From: Apostichopus japonicus
Lineage: Eukaryota > Echinodermata > Holothuroidea > Aspidochirotida > Stichopodidae
Reading direction: 5' to 3'
DNA: 64,000 nt
Assembly (NCBI RefSeq): GCF_037975245.1
Contig: NC_092575.1
Location: forward strand, 2,733,001 to 2,797,000
Part shown: positions 10,688 to 21,807 of the stretch, piece after piece
Numbering within the stretch: position 1 is the stretch's first letter
How the letters are laid out: the number at the start of each line of letters is the position of its first letter
The notes under the pieces: model-generated
The model's input: only the letters and a program-made list of their open reading frames with translations
What the model was told of the DNA's origin: nothing
Database searches by the model: none
Translations under genes and position numbers: made by a program

Positions 10688-11064
10688 CAAGGGCGTAGGA
10701 ACCGGGGGGCTGGGGGCGCCAGCCCCCCAGTGAAAAATATGGAGGGGCGGAAGTATCATTCCGCCCCCCCCCCCCCCCCCGCTTCGCAAGTCAGAAAACC
10801 CCTTTTTCATTTCCAAATGAGTAAAAAATCTCATTTGGAGCACCAAATTGCATCTAAGGCCAGGTGAAAATGCAAAATTATTTACAAAATGGAGTGGGTG
10901 TTGAAGTGTGCTACATTGCACCGAATTGCATCTGAGGCCACCTGGAAATGTCAAAAAATTCCAAAGGGGAGGGGGACACCCCCTCCCCTTAGACCCCTCC
11001 CCCGGGCCGGCCATCAGTCTTCAGCCCCCCCCCCTACACTCAAAAGTACCTTCCTACGCCACTG
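10688..11064 (+). mobile_element. hAT-like MITE with perfect TSD TATTTTAG (377 bp)
   Basis: The ends are CAAGGGCGTAGGAACC and, inverted, CAGTGGCGTAGGAAGG. The exact 8-bp TSD TATTTTAG is at 10680-10687 and 11065-11072. The interior has C/G-run hairpins near both ends and two copies of the phrase GAATTGCATCT/AAATTGCATCTAAGGCC. An inverted copy of the same family lies at 40869-41248. No coding capacity. Confidence 0.88.
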
Positions 11065-11214
11065 TATTTTAGGTTCTGTTGGATCCTCCCCATTCCAATC
11101 CCCTCACTCTATGTAAAGACACACTCACTTTGTTAAAAGACTGAATTGGAACATTATTTGCATATCATGCATACTCATTATTTGTTGGGGTAGTTTATTC
11201 CCCGTTTTGTACTT

Positions 11215-11345
11215 TCATGTCCAGCTTCAAAGTATTGACAGTTTGAGCAGTATGAATCAAATAGTACTGTAAGTCAGGAACTGTTTGTACTGTTAGTACG
11301 AGTGTTTTGAAGCAGAATATCAGAGGACAGTATAGAGTGATAATG
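11215..11345. repeat. CTTTGAAGC/GTACTGACAGT palindromic repeat, copy 1
   Basis: Carries GCTTCAAAGTATTGACAGT at one side and TAGTACGAGTGTTTTGAAGC at the other, making an imperfect inverted repeat. Related copies are at 14110-14275 and 23757-23870. Probably a small fold-back element; ends not exactly defined. Confidence 0.55.
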
Positions 11346-11489
11346 GCACTGTCCCACCCCACAGACATTGATATCTGCTTTTTGTTTGTTGGTAGTCACG
11401 AATGCCTTCCTTTATGATCCTGCCTTCATAATGTCAAGAAATCTGAAAATATTTCCACAGCGGACATCGGAATATATCTAATTCATTTT

Positions 11490-11679
11490 ACTTTTTAAGA
11501 AAAAGTCACCCAGGAAAGAACCTGGGCACGAAAACCAAACTACCAAACGACTGATCCGCTCTCAGCCCCAGTCCCCTTGCATCGGGGCTGTGACTGTGTG
11601 ATCATCGTCAGGTGTGTATCACCATTCCCTAAGGGAACAGATACTACACATGATCTTAGCCAAAAGGCCGAGAAGCGAC
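11490..11679 (-). mobile_element. U2 snRNA-headed SINE or chimeric retroposon
   Basis: On the minus strand the element starts with about 44 nt matching the 5' end of U2 snRNA (CGCTTCTCGGCCTTTTGGCT, then the branch-site pairing region GTAGTA), at 11635-11679, with one clear mismatch. Just after CTGTTC the sequence departs from U2 and runs about 145 nt into unrelated DNA with hairpin potential (AGCCCC/GGGGCT; CCCAGG...CCTGGG) ending in a T-rich/A-rich tail. The Sm site and the 3' half of U2 are absent, so it is not a working U2 gene. AAAATGAATTAG flanks both sides (5' side 11680-11691, 3' side about 11478-11489 on the plus strand), as expected for LINE-mediated insertion. SINEs with snRNA-derived heads are known in some animals; whether this tail belongs to a family is untested. 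Confidence 0.7.
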
Positions 11680-11813
11680 CTAATTCATTTTGCTATCTAA
11701 TTCATTTTGATCTATCTAATTCATTTTGCTATCTAATTCATCATCTATCTAATTCATTCATCTATCTAATTCATTTGCTATCTAATTCATCAAAGCTATC
11801 TAATTCATTTTGC
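11680..11813. repeat. tandem array of TAATTCAT-centred 16-19 bp units (8 copies)
   Basis: TAATTCAT occurs eight times, starting at 11681, 11698, 11717, 11734, 11750, 11767, 11783 and 11801. The intervals are 16-19 bp, and most units read ATCTAATTCATTTTGCT or close to it. The unit is the same sequence that flanks the U2-headed insertion on its other side. Confidence 0.85.
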
Positions 11814-11819
11814 TGATCA

Positions 11820-13390
11820 GATTAGGATAGGCCTATCTCATCCATGTTTCACTTGAAAAGGGCCATTTCGTCTTTCTTTTACCAGGTTGTGCAAGCAGGA
11901 TCTTTGTCCCGTAGTGAGAAACTTTCATAATGGACATTACAGCCAGAGTGGACTTTTATAGAACAGGACCCCGGTGATGGAAGGATACCCCGAATAAATA
12001 GGGGCAGGATTTGAAGCTCTTCAAATTGAAAGTAGGGACGTATATCCCCAGCCTTGGAGTGAGTCACCTTGTGTTCTAAGCACATACGCTCGTCGCACTA
12101 TTAAATGCTAAAATAGGAATTGGGAATTGCATCTATAAATGTAAAAGAAATATGTGTTGTCTTAACAAAAATTGACCTGTTATTGCCGTCAGCCTGAAGT
12201 AATACGGCAATGATTTTCAAGTTGTGGTCTCATTTGAACCAGATTCTACAACTAATTTGAAAGGGAATCTTCCATTATGACTAAAGTGCGTGTCGATATG
12301 AAATTGAAGAGGGAATATGATGTATTTAGATCCCAGTATTTAACACTCTCTGCCAACCAACAGGCATCAGAAGGGTGTGATTCGTCTCTGAAGAATTGTT
12401 AATTTTGCTGGACGCAAGTTTGTTTAATTGAAGCCTTAAGTGCAATAGTAAGTCTGGACGTTTGCGTTATGATTCCACTGCCATTAAAAATTATGAAGCA
12501 AAGAAATTTTCTGTTAAAGGTCTAAGCAGCCATTTTTAATGGCTTCAGTCACCCTTTGAGGGTCATAAGATTGAAAAGTATAGCTTTATTTTAAGTAAAG
12601 GGGGAAAGGTCCAAAGTCTGTATATTACTCTGATTTCCTCCAAAAATAATACTCAGATAAATAGGGGGGGGGGGGGGAGGGGGTTAGGAAACATAAATAT
12701 CTGGAAACAAATTTCATTATTGATTATTAAATCATAAGTAAACTTATTGATGGTTATGTGATGATGAAATCTAAAGGTGAGTCTGTCTTTGTTTTGAATT
12801 AATGGTAAGCTTATTACGATTTATAATTATTAACAATTCCGTGCCAACAAGAGAATAAATTCATGTTTGACAAGAAAAAAAAAATTCGGATATTAAGAAT
12901 TTAGCCTTAGTCCAAAAAGAGACAGAATACAAAGATTTGACTTCAAAATTTTTATCGCATTTTGTGAGGAAAATGTGAAAAGAAGTGGTCTGTTGAAAGT
13001 CATTGCCAGTCAAAGTTAAAAGCTCAAACTTAAAGCTGATTCTCAGCCATTTAAAGAATTGCTTTGTACCTCTGTGTGTACTAAAAGCAGAAGATGAACT
13101 CTTTGAAGGCCTGTTTTTGGATAGTTGATGGTGTTTGAAGCTTCACTGACTCCTGTGTTGCTGTTTATACTTAAATGTACAGCAGATTTGTTGTAATACT
13201 GTCATCACATTTCTTTAATGAAGAGAAGATTTGTTACCAAATAAAACATAACCATATACCTTTACCTTGACTTGTGGCACTTGTGTAGCAAATTATCTAC
13301 CAAGTTGCTAGCCTAAATCAAATCAAATAAAACTGTTAGCAAACTGCTGATCCACTAGAGAGCCTGTGTAGGAAAATGTGTAAAAGTTAG
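11820..13390. other. no gene seen
   Basis: AT-rich intergenic DNA with a G run at about 12664-12680. ORFs are short and none is supported. Confidence 0.35.
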
Positions 13391-13394
13391 TTAG

Positions 13395-13490
13395 CCTGAC
13401 GTTACGATCCTAGCAGGATCTTCTTCAATGACTAAATGACAAGTGTCATTCAGTCTTTGGAGAAGATCCTGCTAGGATCGAAACGTCAGG
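13395..13490. repeat. 96-bp fold-back repeat
   Basis: Arms CCTGACGTTACGATCCTAGC (13395 on) and CTAGGATCGAAACGTCAGG (ending 13490) are near-perfect inverted repeats with about 35-40 bp each, including AGGATCTTCT/AGAAGATCCT, around a short centre (AAATGACAAGTGTCATT). A one-armed relative is at 41508-41590. Such a palindrome could be a MITE remnant. Confidence 0.75.
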
Positions 13491-14109
13491 CCAAATTGCT
13501 AGCCTATTATGTATATAGAAGTCTGGTCAGAAGTTTATATATTACTCATCATATGAAAAGGTCGGTCAGTAATTGCCAGCAAGTTTATTGTGCGTGTAGA
13601 TGTTTAAATTCTCAAACTGAAATTATTATTCATAATTTATTACTATGGAAACGATAATTTCAGATTACAAATATTTTATATAAAATCTTTGAAAATAAAT
13701 GAGAAACAGACATTTGTTGTATTTGTGTAATGTTTTTAATATTGTTTGTGATTGTAATAACAAAGTGATACTAAATCTTGTTAACTTGTCCAATAACAGA
13801 AAATCTATTTAGATTACTTGAGCGTGATAACTCCAGTCTGTTAACCATTCAACACTCCAGACCACAAAAAATTAACCAAGTCAATGGTCAGTCTCATCTT
13901 TGATAAAAAACCTCACAAATCAACTTTGGTGACTCAAATTCATGGTTCATTACAATGCCATTGCACAAGACACAATATTTTGACTTTCACAAGTGCATGA
14001 GGGGTATAGTAATTATAATAAGTAATTATCAAAAAAAAAATGCATTTTCCAACCAGTTTGGACAATTTAATTCTGCTAATACCACTGGGGTCTCTCCTCA
14101 CGTATCATT

Positions 14110-14275
14110 CTTCAAAGCACTCTACTGACAGTATGAACAGTTCCTAATCTTTATCTGATTCTGATGCTAATACCTCTCTATACTGTCCTCCCATGTCATG
14201 CTTCAAAGCACTCGTACTGACAGTGGATATTCATACTGTCAATGTGAAGCAGGACATGATAGTACAGAATAGCAA
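14110..14275. repeat. CTTTGAAGC/GTACTGACAGT repeat, copy 2
   Basis: Contains TTCAAAGCACTCTACTGACA and again TTCAAAGCACTCGTACTGAC about 90 bp on, followed by an inverted TACTGTCAATGTGAAGC segment. Same family as 11215-11345 and 23757-23870. Flanking DNA on either side (13490-14690) shows no gene. Confidence 0.5.
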
Positions 14276-14690
14276 AAAATTGTCCCAACTAGCTGCATTT
14301 TCTGTGGAGAAATATTTTAATGCTTGAGACTTCCGTCTACTAAGGTTGGCATGAAGCAAATGATTGACCTACATCAAAATATTTGTCACAACTGGTGTAG
14401 TCGTTCATGAAATTTTAATAATGGAATAAAATGAAATCTTTCCACACATTTTTGTAAAGTAAGATTTTCATTACAGAACTCCACTTACCTTCAGATATCA
14501 TTTGCACTTGCCCAGGGATTAATTTAGTGTTCAAAGTTTGCATAGCATTATTGAAGTCTCTGAACTTTAGTCTTCTATAAAATACTATGGTTCCTGTGTA
14601 CAAACACTGCTATACATTTTTGCACTTGTATAGCAACCTTCCCAATGTGATACCAGATCAATTATTATTCCGGGGGGGGGGGGGGGGGGT

Positions 14691-15073
14691 GCGTTGCGGT
14701 CAAGTGGTTAAGGCAGTGGACTGGTGATCTAAGGATTACAGGTTCGAGCCCTGGCCAGATCATTGCGTTGTGTCCTTGGGCAAGGCACTTTATCTCCATT
14801 GCCTCTCTTCACTCAGGTGCATAAATGGGGACTTGAGAGGTGACTTGTAAATATAGTTGCGTGCGCCGGTTTCTGGCTGCAACCTATGGGAAGTCCACCG
14901 AGGGACACGTGGTTGTGGTACACTGTGGTGCCCCAGGAGAGATTGATTGAATTGCGCACACTTTGGTGTGTAGGTGTGACAAGTTACCACATGACCAAGG
15001 CTAATAGCGCCTTTGAACAATTTCTGTTGACCTTGGCGCTATATAAATGTCTTCTGATTGATTGATTGATTGA
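14691..15073 (+). mobile_element. tRNA-derived SINE, complete
   Basis: The head has a pol III A box (TGCGGTCAAGTGGTTAAGG) and B box (GGTTCGAGCCC) with tRNA-like spacing. The body carries TGTCCTTGGGCAAGGCACTT, a phrase common in SINEs of aquatic animals. The element ends GCGCTATATAAATGTCTTC followed by an (ATTG)n tail. A 20-nt G run precedes it. Not a working tRNA: the acceptor and anticodon arms are not paired. Confidence 0.85.
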
Positions 15074-15861
15074 AGTATAATGTTTATTATATCCTCTCAT
15101 AACTTGAACAAGGTGACAAATGAATATTGAGAATTAGATAAGAAGAAAAAGTGCAAAACAAAAGGTGATACTGTTCCTTTTGCAAAACATCAAAAATATT
15201 AACAATAACCCTGTTTTAAATTCAATTCTATTTCATATAATATATATTTACATATATTTTACATACATTGATAAGCTGAGAAATGATCTGAAGTTCAAAC
15301 CTCACAAGAACTCCAAGGAATTGTTTGCAATCAACTTTACAAACTATTTGACTTCGGTGTAACCCTAGATTGTGTGTCCTTTATTCTGACAACATATGAA
15401 AAAATGAACATATTCTTGACAAGTAGCTTTCATTTACAACTTCATTGTCATGTGTCACTTTAAAAGTCTAAATACCTATTTGTTGTTGAATTTTGGAAAA
15501 CAAACTTCCAAAGTAGATTCAATGTTCCTTATTCTTAATGCACGCTGACCAGGTGTGTTTAACAGAGAAAAGGCTGTCGCAATCGAAAGAAAACAAATTT
15601 ATTTTCTGGTGCCCTTGTTTAATAACATCTAAAGAATGGCAGACACTTACTGCATACAATGACCGCAGTCCCAATTACTTGTTTTTAAAACGTTGAAAGG
15701 GCAAAAATGAGAACTGATCATTTTTTATTGAAACTGTTGACCATACTAAGGTTTTATTAGGTGTCGATTGTCACCTCTCAATAATGACAAGTTATCTTCC
15801 TTTCAGCTTATTAAAGAATTTGATTCTGACAGCAATGAATGTTAAACCTTTACATGCATCA

Positions 15862-15990
15862 GACACAAATTTGAAAAGATTCTGAATTTGAGTTAAAATG
15901 TTGAATTGGAAGCCACCCGACGTGTAAGTTGTAATCCATAAGCCCTTGCGGGTTTCACCCACATTTGTGGTCCTTAAGCGTCGTAAAAGT
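15862..15990 (+). mobile_element. 5'-truncated SINE tail
   Basis: Matches, inverted, the body and tail of the SINE at 32045-32337: GAATTTGAGTTAAAATGTTG, GAAGCCACCCGAC, and CCCACATTTGTGGTC followed by GCGTCGTAAAAGTAA. The tRNA-like head is missing, as in a 5'-truncated retroposon copy. It ends in an ATT-rich tail. Confidence 0.7.
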
Positions 15991-16065
15991 AACTGCTGAT
16001 TATTATTATTATCAGTAGTTGTATTTTGAAGAAGATTTGATATATGATACGTCTAAAATGGACGA

Positions 16066-16471
16066 CACCATCACTGGATTTTCATTCGTTAAAATGTGCA
16101 TTGATGGTGTTCACAGCTGCTTTTTATAATATATAAATACACAGTCACCTTAAATTTCAGTTGACTTCATGTAGAAATCCAGGTACATATATTATCAATA
16201 CACCATCACTGGATTTCATTCATTAAATGTGCATTGATGATGTTCACAACTGCTTTTAATAATATATAAATATACAGTCATCTTAAATTTAAGTTGACTT
16301 CATGTAGAAATCCATGTATATATATATATATATCATCATTACACCATCTTTGGATTTCTTTTGTTAAAATGTGCATTGATGGTGTTCACAGCTGCTTTAT
16401 ATAATATATAAACATACAGTCACCTTAAATTTTAGTTGACTACCTGTAGAAATCCAAGCACATATATTATC
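16066..16471 (+). repeat. three tandem copies of a 135-141 bp unit
   Basis: Units start at CACCATCACTGG 16066, CACCATCACTGG 16201 and CACCATCTTTGG 16342. Each contains AATGTGCATTGATG, GTTCACA(G/A)CTGCTTT, AATATATAAA, TTAGTTGACT-type and GTAGAAATCCA segments. A short (TA)n run lies between units 2 and 3. No function suggested. Confidence 0.85.
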
Positions 16472-17679
16472 CTTCCTAATTGTCATAAATCATAAATTAA
16501 ACAATAATCTCAAATATAAAGCTATTAAATTCAGCTGACGTAAAAACCATTGCAAAGTTTACTTTAGTTAAGAATACATCTTCAGAAGAGAGGGCAGCAT
16601 TTATTGTGGGTATCCTTCCATTACCGTGGTCCTGTTCTGTAACTGTCCAGTTTGGCTGTAATGACCGTTGTTGAAGTTGGTCACCACAGGACACAGATCC
16701 TGCTCACACCATCTGATGCAAAAAAACCAAAACGGGAAGAAAAAGAAAATATCCTAGGTTTAGAAAGGGAACAGTTTTAGCTTATTTCTCATTCGTATTA
16801 AAATGGTGAATGGATAAAACGTTATCAGCATCGTGGCCAAAATGTGTGGAAAAAGTAATAATTGGACATGTTTTCATCTCTATAGATACATTTTTATTTC
16901 ATTTTAGTACAGCATCTCCTTGCTTCCTTCCAGAGTATACGTAATAATTAATAGCAGCATCTTGAAATACATCCCCGATTGGTCTAGTCTCAGGTTACGC
17001 CAACTGTGGCCAAAGTTACAAGTTGATATAAGTCATTAATTAAGTCATATTAATAACACCAAGTTAAGGCAACTTAAAAGTCGCAACATTTTCAATTCAA
17101 GTCAACAAACAAACCTAGCCAAGTGCAAATTAAAGTCACAAAGATTTTCAAGTCAACACAAGAACCTAGCTAAGTACAAAAAAAGAGAAGCGTATCCCAG
17201 TTCTGTCCAGTACTGTCCAGTAGTTTGAATCAAACAAGTTAACAAGGATACATGCTATCAACTTAATACTGATATTGTAGTACAATGTCGCCAAATCACC
17301 CCCCCCCCCCCCCAACCACCATCACCATTACACCACCTTTTATGGAGTGCCAGAACTGAATTTCTAATTTGATAAATTTCTTCAAGTTCAATATTTATGT
17401 TGATGTGTGCATGAGTTAGCAGTAATTACATTTCACACACTAGCTTGCCATATTGACAGGCATAATGTTTACTAAATCCAACCCTGTGCCATTACCAATA
17501 GTATCATCACCTCCCTCCATTTAGAACAGTAAGAGAATACGAATAAACTTGCATCTATTGCTTTGATTGTGTTTTACTCTTGTTTGGAACACTCATGTAA
17601 TTATTCAAACTTTAGTTTCAAGTACTGCATGTCATGGTACTGAATAACCTAATTATTTTGACTCCCTTCGTCCATCGAC

Positions 17680-17810
17680 TTGGGTCCTCTGCTCTGACTC
17701 GAGTCCTCTGCTCTGACTCGAGTCAAATGAAGTCATTTGAGTCATTGACTCAAGTTATTTTGGATTCGAGTCAGATTCAGGTTCAAACTCAGATTCAAGT
17801 CAAGTCACCA
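17680..17810. repeat. degenerate GACTC/AAGTC repeat
   Basis: CTCTGACTCGAGTC occurs twice in a row, followed by many GAGTCA/AAGTC words up to GTCAAGTCACC. A similar AAGTCAACA-rich stretch lies near 17040-17170. Simple-sequence-like; the DNA between 16472 and 18025 holds no gene I can support. Confidence 0.6.
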
Positions 17811-18025
17811 GAAAATGGAAATTGTCTCTGATTTAAGGACTTGACTTTTTACAACACTGCTCTACCAGAGGGTATCCAATATAATGTAACAAACTTAAAA
17901 CAGTCATTTCAAATGAGTTTTACCACTGAGACAAACATAGCATCTCACTTAGTTACAGCTACCTACAATTTCTCATTCAATTTATGTAACATAAATCAAA
18001 TAAAACAGTCTATAAAGTTTCAATT

Positions 18026-21000
18026 CTACCTTTGAGCTACAAAAGCATCTCCCTGAGTTGCTTCCGTCCAGGATGCATGTTCCACCAGAAGGGATCCAAT
18101 ATAGAGTCTTGACAAACTGTATGCTAAATCTCTCCCTGCTAACTCCATGAACGTCGGACCCTCATTCAAGGCATCCTTTAAAAGTTCCTTTAGGTTGTTG
18201 CTGGATCCCTGCAGTCTCTTAGAGGCTTCCTTCAATTCCACAAAGTTCGACTGAGAAGCTGCTTCGAGTTTCGACTCCAAAGAGTTGAAGAAAACCTGAA
18301 GAGTTTGGCCGTTAGTCTTGACGACGGAGCGAAGAACATCCAGAGAAAGAATGTTAGTAGTGCCTTCCCAGATGCTCAGGACCTGCAGAAATAAATTCCA
18401 CCATTTTGGAAGAAAGTAATCCAGGCATTTTGTGAACTTTTTCCTGGTTTTGAAGGTATTGTAGAATAATTGCAAAGTTCTGCTAGCTAAGTTAGAGCCA
18501 CAAAGATGTATTCCGATTCCAGTAATCTTCTGACTCTATTAAAACATAAAAGCTCCCAAGCCTAAGTTTCCGGTTTGACATGCTTCAACTGGGGCATGCG
18601 GAAAACTTCTACTTAAGATTTTAAACCATTGTTAGTAGTGCCTCCCTGGATGCCCAGGACATATGCAGAGATAAATATCAATCATTTCAAAGGAAATATA
18701 TCAAGAAACAGCATTTGGCCTTTTAATGACTAATATCAACTTTTGATTCAAGCCAATATTATTTCTTCCTTTCTTTGAATTACCCCCTTTCAAACTTGAT
18801 TTTATAATCTCCTAGTCACTTTCCCATGGTGACCTGCTTTACGTATTAGCATGCACAATTGGTATGTTCAAATTTTTCGGCCTTCACAAGAGGTTACTAC
18901 ATGATTTGAACTACAGTACATATGCTCAAAGCAAAATATTTTTATTTTTATGGGGGGGGGGGGGGCGGGGGAGGAAAGTGTTGGTGGACTTTTTCAAGAA
19001 AACAATAGAGTACACCCTTCACCATTGGGAATGTTTGTTCGCCTTTCTAAAAAATTGACCGAAACTATATTTTTCAACCAATGTCTTGTAAGAGCTAATA
19101 ATCATTATCATGCACACTAAAGGGTGACAGGAAAGGGCGGTGGGGGGGTTTCCATGGGGTGGGATTCATACCTGTGCATCTCGGAGCATTCCTGGAAGAC
19201 CGGTGTCTTCAATATAGCCTTGACCACCAAAGCACTCCAAACCCTCAGAGATTGTCGCTATGGCCTGAAATGGAAACCAACAGAGAAAAAAAAAGAATGA
19301 GCTTCTTCATCTCTTCAAACTTAAAATATAAAATATATATATATATATCAAATATAGTCTATAGAAAAGACAGTATCTTTGGAGAAAAAAGATATGTTTT
19401 CCCTCTTGGGCAAGACATTTCACAGACAAGAGGAGTAAACAATAAGAGTTTTGTATAAAGCCAGGACCCAATAAGGCAAAGAGCAGGATTAGAACCAGGT
19501 GACCTCCGGATATACCAAGTCCAGTGCATTAAATACCAATGACTCATCCAACCCTCAGATGAGCAGAGTGCAAGAATCAGCATCCTGAGGTCACCGGGTC
19601 AAATCGAATCATTTACAGCAGCAACCAAAAACCGTCTTTTGACCTCTTCAGATTTGTTTAAATAAGTTGTCCTTTCTAGGAGTTATCGACGACTTTTTAC
19701 CACGGTCTAGCGTTTCACAAAATGGAACGATTATTATAACTTTTTTCACCTGATGCTTTACTCTATGGTATTTTAATGGCATTGAAGACTCGCCCCAAAT
19801 CGTGTGCGGCCATCTGAAAAAGTTAACTTTCTGTTGCTTGCAAGTGACGTTTTGTTTGTGTTGCTACAAAATGTAGACAGTAATGAAACGCGATACCTTG
19901 TTATCTTTAGCTGGATCTGAGATGTCCATCGCTGCTATGTACACTGTGTTGTGGGTATTGACCGCAGCTGTACATGTACACTAGTGTCTAATTATTGACG
20001 GTAGCAAGCTGTGTGTGTATTTTCTGGGATCGATGGTGGTGTCTAACACTTCTGTTACACCTCAATTGAAACTAGGTCAGATTACCGGCATAAGACGTTT
20101 CTTTTTGCGCGAGACTTCACACCCTCTTATACCCTTTAAGCAGTTGTCATATGATTGCCGGTTAGACACCATACTGAAATCACACAGTAACACATTTACC
20201 CTATTGTATATATATTCGCTATTCTGTAACATTAAAGGCTATCTGAGTGATGCAGTGTCTGATAATCCTTTACTGACCATTTTTTTGGCTGTCTTTAGTT
20301 CAACCTGATATCCTTGCCACATACGTTTTAGATTTTTACAAGCCAAGTACACCCACACACATGCCATCACCATCACTAAATCCTTCTGCCATTGGCAAAA
20401 TGAATCAAATAGTGAAGGGATTATTGATGCTGACCACAATTTTTGTCTGCTCTTGGTAACTTTATGTCTACAAATAAATGTCCATTTGTTTGTCAGTCCT
20501 CTTCCAAACCGAATCAACACTAACACATTAAACCGTTCTAAATAACTGAAGTTAAAGCCCATGCAACTGGCTTTATTGTGGCTGCACATCAGTATTCTTC
20601 TAGGCAGTGGCGCTGAGAGCCAGGTCGGACCCCAGCGGACAATTATGCCGCCAGACAGCGCTATTCTGCAGTCTTCAGTTCTCCTTAAGTATGTTATAAA
20701 AACCAGACTACATTCTTCGTTATCCAAATATTTCACCCGGGGCCCCTCTTATTGCCCCAAGTTGGTAGCACGCCTGACCCCCCCAACATCACCACCTCCC
20801 CCAACCTTACCACCCTACTCTCCCCAGGTCTGATGATAATGTTAACATTAACAGATGTTTCTTCTGTGTATCAGTTATTCTGGGTGAAAATGGTGAGACC
20901 CAGAAAAACTGATACACACCCACATATGACTTGTGGTCTTGTCAGATGTCCCTTAATCATTTGACCTTCCTTGAAGTGACACATCACGTAACCAGAAATC

Positions 21001-21764
21001 TTCCGCCTCCCCCCTCACACCCACTTTATGACTTGTGGTCTTGTCAGATGTCCCCTTATCATTTACCCTACCTTGGAGTGACACATCACGTAACCAGAAA
21101 TCTCCCGCCTCCCCCCTCACACCCACTTTATGACTTGTGGTCTTGTCAGATGTCCCCTTATCATTTACCCTTCCTTGAAGTGACACATCACATAACCAGA
21201 AATCTCCCGCCTTCCCCCTCACACCCCCATATGACTGGTGGTCCTTCCTTGAAGTGACACATCACATAACTAGAAGCACTAAGACCATAACCCACCGAGA
21301 AGACTGGTAATTACCATTTTAGCCGTGTACAGTTTCAAGAGGGGTGTGACAATTCTCAGGAGGAGAGATTCCTCCTCTGTAGCTTGGTTAGTTTCTTCCA
21401 GACCTAGTAGCCTGGCAGTATCCAGAACAAACAGCTGGGCTCCTCTAGTATCAACCTGACCATGAAATTAACACAATTAGAGAAAATGGTTGACAATGAT
21501 GTGTGTGTAGTACAGAACTATGCAAAATTAGATCCAATGAGAAACACAGCTCTGTAAAAGATGAATTTAGGCTGAACTTTAGTGTTGGAGTGTCATAGCC
21601 CAACAAAAGATAAAGAAATATTTGTATGTTAAACAGTCGACACTCATTTTGTTACCAAAAACCAAAGAGTCCATATGGAACCATGAAATTGGACATCTAC
21701 CCTTCACCCTCATTGATAATTAGAAACTTGTCTAGGACAGGAATTAGGAGAAAGATATGAAATC

Positions 21765-21807
<43 letters not shown>

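Noticed and set aside
11635-11679. Functional U2 snRNA gene
   Set aside because: Only the first 44 or so nucleotides match; the Sm site, stem-loops III and IV and snRNA promoter context are absent.
14691-14765. Working tRNA gene
   Set aside because: A and B boxes are present but the cloverleaf arms do not pair, and the sequence runs straight into a SINE body and ATTG tail.
20239-20736. 165-codon minus-strand ORF in dehydrogenase intron 9
   Set aside because: No recognisable motif or splice context; dehydrogenase exons 9 and 10 join in phase without it, and the composition looks random.
20924-21270. CRISPR-like array of regular repeats
   Set aside because: The units are contiguous at about 102 bp without unique spacers, and the DNA is eukaryotic; it is a minisatellite.
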